Below, piece after piece: positions 50,675 to 58,961 of a stretch of 64,000 nt of DNA. The translations under genes and the position numbers were made by a program. The stretch covers positions 2,005,501 to 2,069,500 of the forward strand of contig NZ_CP071798.1 of assembly GCF_017498505.1 (NCBI RefSeq). Reading direction: 5' to 3'. The stretch's first letter is position 1; each line of letters opens with the position of its first letter. The stretch comes from Sporosarcina sp. Te-1. Its GTDB lineage: Bacteria > Bacillota > Bacilli > Bacillales_A > Planococcaceae. Under the pieces are notes generated by a model that had not been told where the DNA came from, made no database searches, and saw only the letters and a list, made by a program, of their open reading frames with translations.

Positions 50675-51600
50675 TGCTCCTTCACCTCTTCATAGATTCC
50701 ACTGCTAATATATCGTTCGCTGCTATCCGGAAATATGGTGACGATATTCGTTCCAGGTTCCGCCAGTTCCGCTTCTTTCAATGTTGCAACCAATGCCGCC
50801 CCGGATGAACTTCCAACCAACAGCCCTTCCTTTCGAGCTGCCTCCCGCAAAAAATGAAATGCATCTTCATCTGAAATGGTATGGATTCCATCAAATAGAC
50901 TGCGATCTATGAATGGTGGATAAAATTCCATTCCAATTCCTTCGGTTCGATGAACTCCCGGTTCCCCGCCATTTAATATAGACCCCTCTGGTTCAACAGC
51001 CACGCATCGGATGACCGGGTTCCGCTCTTTTAAATAGCGGGCTGTTCCAGTGAACGTTCCACCTGAGCCGGCACCGGCGACGAAAACACCGATATTCCCA
51101 TTAAGCGCCTCCCATAGCTCGGGTCCCAACGTATGATAGTAGGTATCGGGATTGGCTTCGTTGTGGAATTGTCCCGGGCTGTAAGCTCCCGGTATCTCTA
51201 CAAGCAGCTGCTTCGACTTTTGAATGGCACCTTCCATTCCTAATTCTGTAGGGGTATTTACAACGGTGGCGCCTAGTGCTCTCATCAATGTCTGTTTTTC
51301 TATACTGAATTTTTCCGGCGTGACAAAAATCGCCTGAATCCCATGATGAATTGCTGCAAGGGCCAGCCCGATTCCTGTATTGCCGGCCGTCGGTTCGATA
51401 ATCGTTCCGCCCTTTCTCAACCTCCCCTCCAACAGCGCACGCTCGATTAAATAGTGGCCGAGCCGATCCTTGACACTGCCGCCCGGATTAAAATATTCCA
51501 GTTTAGCAAATAACCTGATTCCTTCCGGAAGGGGGAAGGACCTCAACTCCAATAAAGGCGTCCTTCCAATCAATTCTTTAATATTTTTCACGTAGTTCAT
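50671..51600 (-). CDS. mccA: O-acetylserine-dependent cystathionine beta-synthase
   Basis: 309 aa PLP enzyme of the cysteine synthase group. Active-site motif GGSVKDRLG (PLP Lys about residue 44), PTAGNTGIG and GSGGTFTG. In B. subtilis MccA joins homocysteine and O-acetylserine to cystathionine. Placed between luxS and mccB, it fits reverse transsulfuration rather than de novo cysteine synthesis. No dedicated RNA switch before it; part of the yrrT operon. Confidence 0.9.
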   Translation of the reverse strand: MNYVKNIKELIGRTPLLELRSFPLPEGIRLFAKLEYFNPGGSVKDRLGHYLIERALLEGRLRKGGTIIEPTAGNTGIGLALAAIHHGIQAIFVTPEKFSIEKQTLMRALGATVVNTPTELGMEGAIQKSKQLLVEIPGAYSPGQFHNEANPDTYYHTLGPELWEALNGNIGVFVAGAGSGGTFTGTARYLKERNPVIRCVAVEPEGSILNGGEPGVHRTEGIGMEFYPPFIDRSLFDGIHTISDEDAFHFLREAARKEGLLVGSSSGAALVATLKEAELAEPGTNIVTIFPDSSERYISSGIYEEVKEQ

Positions 51601-51612
51601 GCTGTCCCTCTT

Positions 51613-52086
51613 TTATGCAAAAACTTTTGTCCACTCATTGCGTTTTTCCAGCATCCCTTTTGCTGCTTCCTTTGCGCCATCGAGACTATGGCTGGCGGCC
51701 CATCCACATTGGAATTCATTGCATGCCGGCACTTCGTCTGCTTCTAAGACGTCCTGTAATGTCTTCTCTAGAATCGTGAGCACCTCATCATAATTATCGT
51801 GATTGATGAGTGCCAGATAGTACCCCGTCTGGCATCCCATCGGACTAATATCGACAATTTGATCGGAATGGTTCCGGCTGAATTCCGCCATCATATGCTC
51901 CAGGGAGTGAATAGCAGGCATCTCCAGATGTTCTTTGTTCGGTTGTGTAAAACGGATATCATACTTCCGGATGACATCCCCATTAATTCCTTCTTTCATT
52001 CCCGCCAGGCGTACATAGGGCGCTTTCACCTTCGTATGATCCAGATTGAAACTTTCAACGTTCATCTTTTTTTCTGCTGTAGACAT
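51613..52086 (-). CDS. luxS: S-ribosylhomocysteine lyase
   Basis: 157 aa iron enzyme that splits S-ribosylhomocysteine into homocysteine and the AI-2 precursor DPD. Metal ligands HSLEH (about residues 53-57) and C in [10 protein letters not shown] (about 122), plus catalytic Cys in MGCQTGYY (about 83), are intact. ATG at 52086 with AAAAGGAG. It sits two bases after yrrT and feeds homocysteine to mccA. Confidence 0.93.
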   Translation of the reverse strand: MSTAEKKMNVESFNLDHTKVKAPYVRLAGMKEGINGDVIRKYDIRFTQPNKEHLEMPAIHSLEHMMAEFSRNHSDQIVDISPMGCQTGYYLALINHDNYDEVLTILEKTLQDVLEADEVPACNEFQCGWAASHSLDGAKEAAKGMLEKRNEWTKVFA

Positions 52087-52088
52087 GG

Positions 52089-52733
52089 TCATCTCTCCTT
52101 TTTCGTGGCCTCCATTAGCCAAACAAAATCATTTTGCTGATCAAATTTCACTTCAAATCCTGCTGCATGAAACAAGTCCATCAAGTTCGGAATGGTTGAG
52201 TAAAACTCCGTCCTCAAATCTCTCGCGAGACGGAAAAAACCTTTCTGCTCCGCTTCTTCGGTCTTCTCCTCCTTCGCCAGCTCCGTCAAAAAGACGGTAT
52301 CGGCAAACACGATTTTCCCTTTCGGTCCTAGGAGTCGGTGGAATTGAACAAGCGCCTTCCCTTTCTCGTCATCCGTCAAGTGATGAAAAGCATAAGTGCT
52401 GACCACTGTATCCACCTGCTCTTCAGGTACAGGAAAGTCTAAGAAATGACCATCGACGAGCTGAAGTTCCGGGAGTTTACGCCGTACCTTTTCTCGCATT
52501 CCTTTTGAAGGCTCGACCCCGTACACCTCCAAGCCCTCAGCCAACAGCTTCTCTGTTAAATTTCCCGTGCCGACCCCGAATTCCACTACGAAGCCCTCAC
52601 TTCGTTCAGCCACGTTTTCCAAAATATCTTCGTACCTTGCGAACACATCTTTATATTCCAAATCAAACCCAGCAACCGTACTATCATACGACTCCGCCCA
52701 TTGATCGAACAGCTCATTAAACTCAATCCCCAT
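52089..52733 (-). CDS. yrrT: SAM-dependent methyltransferase YrrT
   Basis: 214 aa class I methyltransferase. SAM-binding motif [16 protein letters not shown] (about residue 48), motif II VYGVEPS and a [19 protein letters not shown] core. In B. subtilis yrrT heads the yrrT-mtnN-mccA-mccB-yrhC operon. Here it heads yrrT-luxS-mccA-mccB. ATG at 52733 with AAAAGGG upstream. A possible CymR-like element (GGAATTAAT) lies about 40 bases upstream. Confidence 0.88.
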   Translation of the reverse strand: MGIEFNELFDQWAESYDSTVAGFDLEYKDVFARYEDILENVAERSEGFVVEFGVGTGNLTEKLLAEGLEVYGVEPSKGMREKVRRKLPELQLVDGHFLDFPVPEEQVDTVVSTYAFHHLTDDEKGKALVQFHRLLGPKGKIVFADTVFLTELAKEEKTEEAEQKGFFRLARDLRTEFYSTIPNLMDLFHAAGFEVKFDQQNDFVWLMEATKKER

Positions 52734-52756
52734 TAAAAACACCCTTTTCTTATCAA

Positions 52757-52777
52757 TTTACTCGGAATTAATGTTAG
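52757..52777. promoter_or_regulatory. Possible CymR-like operator upstream of yrrT
   Basis: TACTCGGAATTAATGTTAGA on the plus strand resembles the core GGAATTA of CymR sites that repress sulfur genes in Bacillales, and overlaps the expected yrrT promoter (TTGAAA at about 52795). Tentative. Confidence 0.35.
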
Positions 52778-52838
52778 ACTACCAAATGTATTTTCAAATA
52801 GCAAGAAGGTTTATCGCCTACTTGATTGCGATTAGAGA

Positions 52839-53024
52839 TACGAGCGGGTTAAAAATCATCGAGCAGTTGGCTGAGCGATGTGAATACGAGCGGTCTCAGC
52901 AAATTACGAGTAGTTGCCTGTATATATGAGCTGTCCCAACTATTTATGAGCGGTTCCATGGATATACGAGCTGTCCCAGCTATTTATGAGCGGTTTCATG
53001 AAAATACGAGCGATTAGCGTATTC
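52839..53024. repeat. Tandem array, 20-bp period (seven regular copies)
   Basis: TAcGAG/TATGAG begins at 52885, 52905, 52925, 52945, 52965, 52985 and 53005, an exact 20-bp period; consensus TATGAGCGGTTCCATGGATA or TACGAGCTGTCCCAGCTATT. Degenerate copies extend left to 52839. The unit shares TGAGCGGTTCC with the array at 14.0 kb. Confidence 0.9.
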
Positions 53025-53074
53025 ATCGCGCGTTCGCTAAACGATACCAATGGTTGCATCACTGAAGCAAATAG

Positions 53075-53112
53075 AAAAAACCGTCCACCGGAATACTCCG
53101 AGGACGGGTTTA
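53075..53112 (-). terminator. Terminator of the minus-strand transcript from 53414 gene
   Basis: AACCCGTCC / GGACGGTTTTTT on the minus strand, 300 bases past the stop codon of the gene at 53414. Confidence 0.8.
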
Positions 53113-53413
53113 ATACGGCAATGCACGACATAATCAGCTTGGCAGCGAACGATGGGCCAACACAAGAATCCCATAACTGGTTCCCCAAGGTTTGAAAGAG
53201 CCTTGATCGTTAAGCGTTTAACTTTAATCGGTAAAGAACTTTAAGATATAAAGTTTACAGCTTTGAACGCTGAGTTTTGAGCTTTTTCTCTGCTCAGTAA
53301 ATTCATTAAATTTGTTAGATGCCGGTTTTCTATTTTACCCAAAGAAAAGCCGGTAAAAGAAGGGTCTTGTGGATATCGTTTTCGATTACTCATGCATTGC
53401 AATTTATTTATAG
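53113..53413 (-). other. Long 3' region of unknown function behind the 53414 gene
   Basis: About 300 noncoding bases lie between the stop codon and terminator. Stem CAAGG/CCTTG (minus strand, 53187-53211) and ATGGG/CCCAT (53149-53173) can form. I find no canonical tRNA or known riboswitch. A 50-codon frame (53223-53375) has no ribosome-binding site. Confidence 0.35.
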
Positions 53414-54043
53414 TTAAATCGTAATAGTTGTAATGGCGTTAGATTCAGATAAGACAGCATCGACTTCAGCTTTAAAGCTCGAGACTCGCTCTTCCCATTC
53501 CTCAATCCGTTTATCCAGATGCAGCGGGTCAATGAGGATGTATTCATTGCGTTCCATAAAGGACTTTGTGTGCAATTCGACCTCTTCTTTTTTCGCATGC
53601 TCTTTATTGCCTAAGATGGCTGTCAAATAGTCTTCCAAGCGGCCTGGCAGCGACTCGTTTTCCATAGACAGTTTATTGATGGCCATTCGGCGCTTTGCGA
53701 TCATCGTGGAAAGCAATTTTTCTTCATAGGCAATGGAAGACTTGCGTTCAATAGCTTTCGCGACCGTCATTTTTTCCCCAGCGACCACTACTTCCGTAAT
53801 TGCGTTCGACTGGACAATCGCATCCTTTAGTCGATTGCGCCGATCGAGCAAAGACACTGCCTTGTCAAATCCAGCCTGGATTGTCTTCTCATAGTCTTCG
53901 ATGGATAACCCATTGATTTTCTGTGCCGATTTCCGATCTGTTGCAATGAAGTCCGCTTCCTGGATCGCTTTTGGAATCCGGTCATTTAATGTTTTTAGTT
54001 CGGACAATGCCCGATGGATCGACATAGTATGCGTTGTAGTCAT
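53414..54043 (-). CDS. Coiled-coil protein, possibly DIP1984-like
   Basis: 209 aa, almost entirely helical and charged. It begins MTTTHTMSIHRALSELKTLN and ends with VDAVLSESNAITTITI. I see three or four long amphipathic helices, no signal peptide or TM. The layout (helix ALSELKTLNDRI, middle SNAITEVVVAGEKMTVAKAI, C-terminal paired helix ending in a short strand) parallels the DIP1984 protein at 56962 but at low identity. ATG at 54043 follows AAGGGGG. Confidence 0.7.
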   Translation of the reverse strand: MTTTHTMSIHRALSELKTLNDRIPKAIQEADFIATDRKSAQKINGLSIEDYEKTIQAGFDKAVSLLDRRNRLKDAIVQSNAITEVVVAGEKMTVAKAIERKSSIAYEEKLLSTMIAKRRMAINKLSMENESLPGRLEDYLTAILGNKEHAKKEEVELHTKSFMERNEYILIDPLHLDKRIEEWEERVSSFKAEVDAVLSESNAITTITI

Positions 54044-54114
54044 CCCATTACCCCCTTGTCGTACGGCAAGTCTACCATAATAGACTTGTAAATGGAATAA
54101 TTTCGGATACATAA

Positions 54115-54966
54115 CTATTCTTGTTCACAGGTTGCAGTGAATGCATACGTGGAAAGCGGTTTAATTGAATACTGATTCCGTGCTTTTTCCAAAAGCAAAA
54201 TTTCTGATTGGATCAATTCCTTCACTTTATCGGGGACTTCGGTGAGATCCTTCAGTTCCTTGTATTCAGACAACGTCATATCTATCTCCCATTCTCCATC
54301 TTGAAGTTCAGATGAACCAATGGTTTGCTCTCTTTGGATCGACCAGCCCGAGCTCTTCGCAAGCCGTTGCACGTCCATCGGTGTGAACAACGTCCGGACA
54401 TTGGCTGAACTGTTCTTTTTAAAACACTCATAATGGGATTGGATCAACACCGCCAATAAATGCGGATATTGGTCAACCGTTTGGATCCGCGGATCCCATT
54501 CCGCAAAACAAAGAGTCCTGCCCCACTTCTTGACTTTGGTCAATATAGCCTCCAGCGTTTCAAACGACTCTAAATACCATGCACAATGGGAGAACACAAT
54601 AACATCAAACGAGCCCTCTGGAAAATCCAGCTCTTCGGACAATACGTCGCATTCAAATCGGATATCCATTTGGCGACCGAGTGCGGATTGCCTCAAATGA
54701 TCCGCTGCTTCTCCTAGCGTAACCGGACTCCCATAAGAAGGGGAGGCAATATCTAGTCCTAAAACAGTCCCCCGCTTTCCAACTGTATATGCTAACGCAG
54801 CCGTCGTGTCCCCTTGACCGCAACCGATTTCCAACACCTTACAGCCGTTTCTAATTCCCCAAAAATCGATGAGCTTCAAACGATGTTCCGTCTGAATACG
54901 CTGTACTTCAGCGCCCCCAGGCACAACGGCCATACATTCCACAATATCCTTTGCTGCCGACTCCAT
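54115..54966 (-). CDS. SAM-dependent methyltransferase
   Basis: 283 aa class I methyltransferase. Motif I VLEIGCGQGDTTAALA (about residue 45), motif II VLGLDIASPSYG and a VIVFSHCAWYLES core. Substrate unknown, small molecule suggested by its MerR and VOC neighbours. ATG at 54966 preceded by GGAGATGG. Third gene of VOC-MerR-methyltransferase, 20 bases downstream of merR. Confidence 0.83.
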   Translation of the reverse strand: MESAAKDIVECMAVVPGGAEVQRIQTEHRLKLIDFWGIRNGCKVLEIGCGQGDTTAALAYTVGKRGTVLGLDIASPSYGSPVTLGEAADHLRQSALGRQMDIRFECDVLSEELDFPEGSFDVIVFSHCAWYLESFETLEAILTKVKKWGRTLCFAEWDPRIQTVDQYPHLLAVLIQSHYECFKKNSSANVRTLFTPMDVQRLAKSSGWSIQREQTIGSSELQDGEWEIDMTLSEYKELKDLTEVPDKVKELIQSEILLLEKARNQYSIKPLSTYAFTATCEQE

Positions 54967-54986
54967 CAAACCATCTCCTATTTTCC

Positions 54987-55760
54987 TTACATACTTGCGT
55001 TCTCCATCAATGGTATAAAATACGTAAATTTACGATCCGTCACAGAACCGAACCGTTCCAGTTTCTGTCCTTTCGTTTGAAACCCATACTTTTGAAGCAT
55101 TTGAATGAAAGCGAAGCAAAGGAATGGGTCAGTTACGTCTCCTTCCATGGTCGCGAACAGTTGGGGAGGGAAGTGTTCCACATACATATTGACTTCCAAC
55201 GGTGCTCGGCGTACGTATGCGCCCTCCAAGAGGAAACCGACTTCGCCCGTCATCGTTTCACCAACTGAATCCAATGTTTTCACGAAAATGCCAGGAGCAA
55301 TCCGCATCTCCCATTTTTTCACTTTCTCCAAATCACCTTCCATCACGGTCTTGAAAGGATGGATGTTCCGCTCTACTGTATGTCGAAACCAAATGAATGT
55401 ACGCGTTTCGTTCCATCGTACCAGATGGACATGATTTTCCATAGGCCGGATACCGCCAAGATATTGTTTGGCGATTTGGATGTTATGTAACTTGGATTCC
55501 ACTTGCTGTTGCCACTTTGAGATGAAATGGTATTTTTGCTCTTCTGAAGAAAGCAGAAATTGTTTTATCTCCTCAATGGCCACATCTGCTTGCCGCAACG
55601 AATGGATCATCAAGGCCGTCTCCAACTGTTCCTCTGTGTAGAGCCGATACCCGCTTTCCGATCTGTGAGCAGGCTTCAAGACATCTTTTTTATCATAGTA
55701 ACGCAATGTACTGGGAGATAATCCTGTCTGGGAAGAAAATTCGTTAATGGTCCACGTCAT
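54987..55760 (-). CDS. MerR-family regulator with effector-binding domain
   Basis: 257 aa. N-terminal winged helix MerR domain (TINEFSSQTGLSPSTLRYYD, residues 1-70), dimerisation coiled coil (about 75-105) and a GyrI-like/effector-binding domain. This is the BltR/BmrR arrangement that responds to hydrophobic compounds. Embedded between VOC and methyltransferase genes, probably activating them. Confidence 0.85.
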   Translation of the reverse strand: MTWTINEFSSQTGLSPSTLRYYDKKDVLKPAHRSESGYRLYTEEQLETALMIHSLRQADVAIEEIKQFLLSSEEQKYHFISKWQQQVESKLHNIQIAKQYLGGIRPMENHVHLVRWNETRTFIWFRHTVERNIHPFKTVMEGDLEKVKKWEMRIAPGIFVKTLDSVGETMTGEVGFLLEGAYVRRAPLEVNMYVEHFPPQLFATMEGDVTDPFLCFAFIQMLQKYGFQTKGQKLERFGSVTDRKFTYFIPLMENASM

Positions 55761-55767
55761 ACCCTTG

Positions 55768-56589
55768 TCACCGTAAAGGATAGGACCAGACGTTTATTTG
55801 ATTGCCATCTGGATCGTGAAAGTGGAAACCGGCCCAACCCGTCTTTGCATTTCCTGCAATCTCCGACACCTGTATCCCTTCCTCTTCAAGCCTTTGATAT
55901 GCATTATAAAAAAGTTCTGGCCGCACATCGAAATAATTCCGAATGGAGGGGTAACCATTTTTCACACTTTCCAGCTCAATTTGCTCGAATAAAATCGTAT
56001 CGTACTCTACCATTTTTAATTCATTCCAATCATACGCATCCTCAACGTTCAAAAAGGCATGCTGTTCCTTCCGATCCCCTAGTAAGAAACCCAAATGTTT
56101 GTCATACCAGCCGATCGACTGATCCATGTCAGAAACGCCAATAGTCATACAAACAATATCACTGAACCCGGTCACTCGAACATTCTCAAATTGACCATCC
56201 TGCTTTGGATTATGCACCACTGTCAGTCTTGTCCCGTCGAAGGTTTCGATATCAAAACGACGATGCCCAGTCGGCAACACTTCGAGCTCAGTAATCTGAA
56301 TCTCCTCATTTGTAAAATAAGCTAGCGTATCTTCCAGATCGACTGTTTCAAAACAGAGACGTGTTTCACCCTCATGCTTCTCCCTCACCTGAAAATGATC
56401 CAGATCCGACTCGAATGATTTTAACGTCACAACACCCAAACGAGGCATTTTCAAGAAAGCCTTTTTCCCTACTGGCGTTACGATTTTATCTAAACAAGTC
56501 CATCCGAGATGTGTCGTATACCACTCCACTCCTTCATCGAACTTATCCCATGCCACCATGATAAAACCGCCGTCCCACCGAAATGCCAT
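55768..56589 (-). CDS. Two-domain VOC-family (glyoxalase/dioxygenase fold) protein
   Basis: 273 aa with two VOC modules: residues 1-125 (VAWDKFDEGVEWYTTHLGWT) and 140-270 (VCMTIGVSDMDQSIGWYDKH, ending FHFHDPDGNQINVWSYP). Such proteins bind a metal or drug between paired beta-alpha-beta-beta-beta units and act in detoxification or resistance. First gene of the operon with MerR. RBS AAGGGAGG seven bases before the ATG. Substrate unknown. Confidence 0.83.
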   Translation of the reverse strand: MAFRWDGGFIMVAWDKFDEGVEWYTTHLGWTCLDKIVTPVGKKAFLKMPRLGVVTLKSFESDLDHFQVREKHEGETRLCFETVDLEDTLAYFTNEEIQITELEVLPTGHRRFDIETFDGTRLTVVHNPKQDGQFENVRVTGFSDIVCMTIGVSDMDQSIGWYDKHLGFLLGDRKEQHAFLNVEDAYDWNELKMVEYDTILFEQIELESVKNGYPSIRNYFDVRPELFYNAYQRLEEEGIQVSEIAGNAKTGWAGFHFHDPDGNQINVWSYPLR

Positions 56590-56707
56590 TTGAATTCCTC
56601 CCTTTCATAACCTTACTTATCGTCATTGTAAAGGTTAAACCTGGTTGAAGGTCAAACAAATTTTTCAAATTAACGCTATTTTCATTTATCCTGTTTCATA
56701 CCAACAC

Positions 56708-56738
56708 AAAAAACACCTACACTTTTTCATGTAGATGC
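56708..56738 (-). terminator. Terminator of the DIP1984 gene/tRNA-like RNA transcript
   Basis: Minus strand CATCTACA / TGTAGGTG followed by six T. It lies 224 bases past the DIP1984 stop codon, so the transcript includes a long structured tail. Confidence 0.85.
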
Positions 56739-56833
56739 GTCATACAAATTCAGTCCCCGTGCCCACCCTCACTGCCCTCGCAAATTAGTACATGGTCGTT
56801 ACAATAACAATCTACTTGTACACATGTTACGGT

Positions 56834-56960
56834 ACTGGGCGTCAATTGTTCGTATCGGATTTGAACCGAGTGGTATAGCCCCATCTACCTGCCGTTAGTC
56901 CAACTTGCCCAGTTGGCGGGTTTGTACTCACCTTTGCGATTGGGCAGCTACCGACTGCCT
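56834..56960 (-). ncRNA. tRNA-like / Y-RNA-like noncoding RNA
   Basis: Immediately downstream of the DIP1984 stop. Minus strand folds as: hairpin GGCAG/CTGCC; a closing stem ACTGGGC (56913-56907) with GCCCAGT (56840-56834), continued by AGTTG/CAATT; inside, a hairpin GGTA..TACC and a perfect T-arm, TCGG-TTCAAAT-CCGA (56869-56855), which fits the tRNA B-box GGTTCAAATCC. A normal tRNA is ruled out because 14 bases separate T-arm and stem and no A-box or standard anticodon arm can be drawn. A module with a tRNA-like T-arm resembles bacterial Y RNA (YrlA)-type RNAs. Confidence 0.55.
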
Positions 56961-56961
56961 T

Positions 56962-57417
56962 TTATAATAGATCCACAGACCAGTTCAATCCTTGAATTTT
57001 CGTGTCCAGTTCTCGGAATTCCTTGGATAGCTGGTCCACCTGCTTTTGAATACCCGCCACATCAACAGCGCTGATGACCTTGATTTCCGCTCGACTGTAA
57101 CGGTCCGCCCGAATCGACGCCTGCTCGGCAACTTTTCCAAGAATCAACCGCTTCTCCCACAGTTGGTCACGTTCTGTCAGTGCATCGGCAAGCGTCCGGG
57201 TATCATCGAATGCCACAGAGCAATTTGTCCGGTTAATCCGTTGAATGAGAGACGTCAGCTCTTTCAGGATATCATCCAACTCAGCCAACAGCGCATTCGG
57301 ATCTTCCGCGGGTTGTTCTCCCTCTTGGATTTTTACATTATTTGCAATTCGCATTTTCAATTGTTCAATTCTTTTTTGATAGTCCGCCCGTGTGATTAAC
57401 GCTTCGGCCAGTTTCAC
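56962..57417 (-). CDS. DIP1984-family (DUF6847) protein
   Basis: 151 aa, helical. Start at GTG 57417 gives the family's usual N-terminus MKLAEALITRADYQKRIEQL, with AGGAG nine bases upstream; the ORF extends 10 codons further without reason. Other family landmarks are IQRINRTNCSVAFDDTRTLA, DALTERD and the C-terminal FRELDTKIQGLNWSVDLL. Function unknown. From memory the family has been linked to Y-RNA-like/tRNA-like RNAs in RNA-repair neighbourhoods; here a tRNA-like RNA does follow directly in the same transcript. Confidence 0.85.
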   Translation of the reverse strand: MKLAEALITRADYQKRIEQLKMRIANNVKIQEGEQPAEDPNALLAELDDILKELTSLIQRINRTNCSVAFDDTRTLADALTERDQLWEKRLILGKVAEQASIRADRYSRAEIKVISAVDVAGIQKQVDQLSKEFRELDTKIQGLNWSVDLL

Positions 57418-57646
57418 AAAACATCGCTCCTCTTTGTCTGTCATCATCTATCTTTAACCCATGGCATTTGTTGTTCCACTTTAATATAGATTTCTCCACA
57501 AAACTCCCAAATCCTCTATTTTCCGCATATAATTTTCATCCATGTATGGTTTGCCTCGCAATCAGACCTTCCAATTATCTGGTGATTTTTTTGTCGAACT
57601 ATGGTATACTAGTAGCAGCGTCATTCATAATGAAAGAGGTGAAAAA

Positions 57647-57904
57647 GTGAACAACTCCATGAACCAGGATCTCATTCTGCAAGCGATCAGAGAATTATCA
57701 AGTCTCGTTAAAGAGAACCAGACAGAAATGAAAGAATTACGGACTGTTGTCGAGACTAACCACAAAGATGTCATGAACCGCATCGATACAGTGGAAGAAA
57801 ATTTGAGTGAGAAGATCCGCAAAGTCGATGCTAAAGTGACTATTCTCTCTAATGAACTGCTAGAGACAAAAGCCGATGTCCTTCGGCTGCAACAAGCACG
57901 GTGA
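57647..57904 (+). CDS. Small coiled-coil protein (85 aa)
   Basis: GTG start at 57647 with AAAGAGGTG five bases upstream. Nearly continuous heptad repeats (LILQAIRELSSLVKENQTEM, VETNHKDVMNRIDTVEENLS) predict a parallel coiled coil or helical hairpin. No known family. Ends before a terminator. Confidence 0.65.
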   Translation: MNNSMNQDLILQAIRELSSLVKENQTEMKELRTVVETNHKDVMNRIDTVEENLSEKIRKVDAKVTILSNELLETKADVLRLQQAR

Positions 57905-57913
57905 AAACTAGAT

Positions 57914-57957
57914 GCCTATGACCAAGCCCTTTCGCCTGTTTGGTCATGGGCTTCTTC
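57914..57957 (+). terminator. Terminator of the coiled-coil gene
   Basis: GCCtATGACCAA / TTTGGTCATGGGC followed by TTCTTCTTT. Confidence 0.75.
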
Positions 57958-58068
57958 TTTCCTCTCAATCCCCCAAACTATAAATTATTAGCCAACTTCG
58001 CCTATTTATATTAAAGTTATAGAAAAGGTAAAAGGTAGAATACGGAACGAATTAGGGGAGGCAAATCA

Positions 58069-58896
58069 GTGACAAGATGTGAGGAATTATACGAATTTCT
58101 AGTAAGCAAAGCAACAGAGCTGACAGAAAGATGGTATCAAGAGGCAGACAAGTCCTCTGGCGTTTATGCCTCGACAAATGCCGAGGAAATACGGACCTTG
58201 AAAGAGCAAAATAAGGAATTCCACCTGAAGTTCTTTCAAGTGTTAAAAGAGAACCACGACATTTTTCTGAAAAATTTCGAGGAATGGATTTTAGCTGTCG
58301 CTAAGGATGAAAGCCATCAAGTGACACCGATCAATTCTATTATGAAAGAGTTTTATCGTGTACGAAATCATTACTTGGAGCTTGTTCAACAGTTCACCAA
58401 TGAGACGAATGGTACCGAAGAGGAATTAAACAATTGGACTCAAGTCATTATCGACACGATGGACCATGTGACAATTTGGTTCCTTGAAGAGTATGACAGG
58501 TACTCCTTAGAACGTCTTCATAGCCACCGTGAATTGATCAATGAACTGAGCGCACCGGTTATTTCGCTCACGCCGAACACCGGATTGTTGCCGCTGATCG
58601 GCGACATCGACACAGTACGCGCCAAATTCATACTGGATGAAACATTGGATCAGTGTGCGGAAAAAGGTCTGGATCGTCTATTCATCGATCTGTCCGGCGT
58701 TCTCGTTGTCGATACAATGGTTGCCCAGCAATTGTTCCAATTACACGAGTCGCTGCGTCTGCTCGGCATTCAAACAACGCTATGCGGTATCCGCCCGGAA
58801 ATCGCCCAAACCGCCACGCAGCTCGGTCTTTCATTCGAAAACATATCTATTTCTTCTACTTTGCAGCGGGCATTGCAAGCCTCTGTCCTGCAATGA
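58069..58896 (+). CDS. RsbR-type stressosome co-antagonist
   Basis: 275 aa. N-terminal globin-like non-haem sensor domain (about residues 1-150) and C-terminal STAS domain (about 155-270). The STAS domain carries both threonines phosphorylated by RsbT in RsbR proteins: GDIDTVRAK (T171-like) and VVDTMVAQ (T205-like). Together with RsbS it forms stressosomes that feed the sigma-B pathway. It is stand-alone here, as RsbRB-RD paralogues usually are. GTG start at 58069 with AGGGGAGG. Confidence 0.9.
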   Translation: MTRCEELYEFLVSKATELTERWYQEADKSSGVYASTNAEEIRTLKEQNKEFHLKFFQVLKENHDIFLKNFEEWILAVAKDESHQVTPINSIMKEFYRVRNHYLELVQQFTNETNGTEEELNNWTQVIIDTMDHVTIWFLEEYDRYSLERLHSHRELINELSAPVISLTPNTGLLPLIGDIDTVRAKFILDETLDQCAEKGLDRLFIDLSGVLVVDTMVAQQLFQLHESLRLLGIQTTLCGIRPEIAQTATQLGLSFENISISSTLQRALQASVLQ

Positions 58897-58899
58897 CAA

Positions 58900-58934
58900 G
58901 AAGGTCCCTGGCGATTAGCCAAGGACCTCTCTTC
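58900..58934 (+). terminator. Terminator of the rsbR gene
   Basis: AGGTCCcTGGC / GCCAaGGACCT followed by CTCTTC; weak T tract. Confidence 0.6.
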
Positions 58935-58961
58935 AAGTTGCCGATGTTCACAGTGTTCGAA

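Noticed and set aside
13990-53024. CRISPR arrays
   Set aside because: Repeats are contiguous with no unique spacers and no cas genes nearby.
52986-53195. 69-codon plus-strand ORF
   Set aside because: Overlaps the 20-bp array and a minus-strand terminator; no ribosome-binding site.
53223-53375. 50-codon minus-strand frame (MSNRKRYPQDP...)
   Set aside because: No ribosome-binding site and lies in the 3' region of another transcript; possible but unsupported.
56834-56960. Ordinary tRNA gene
   Set aside because: T-arm is good but acceptor, D-arm and anticodon arm cannot be arranged; hence described as tRNA-like.
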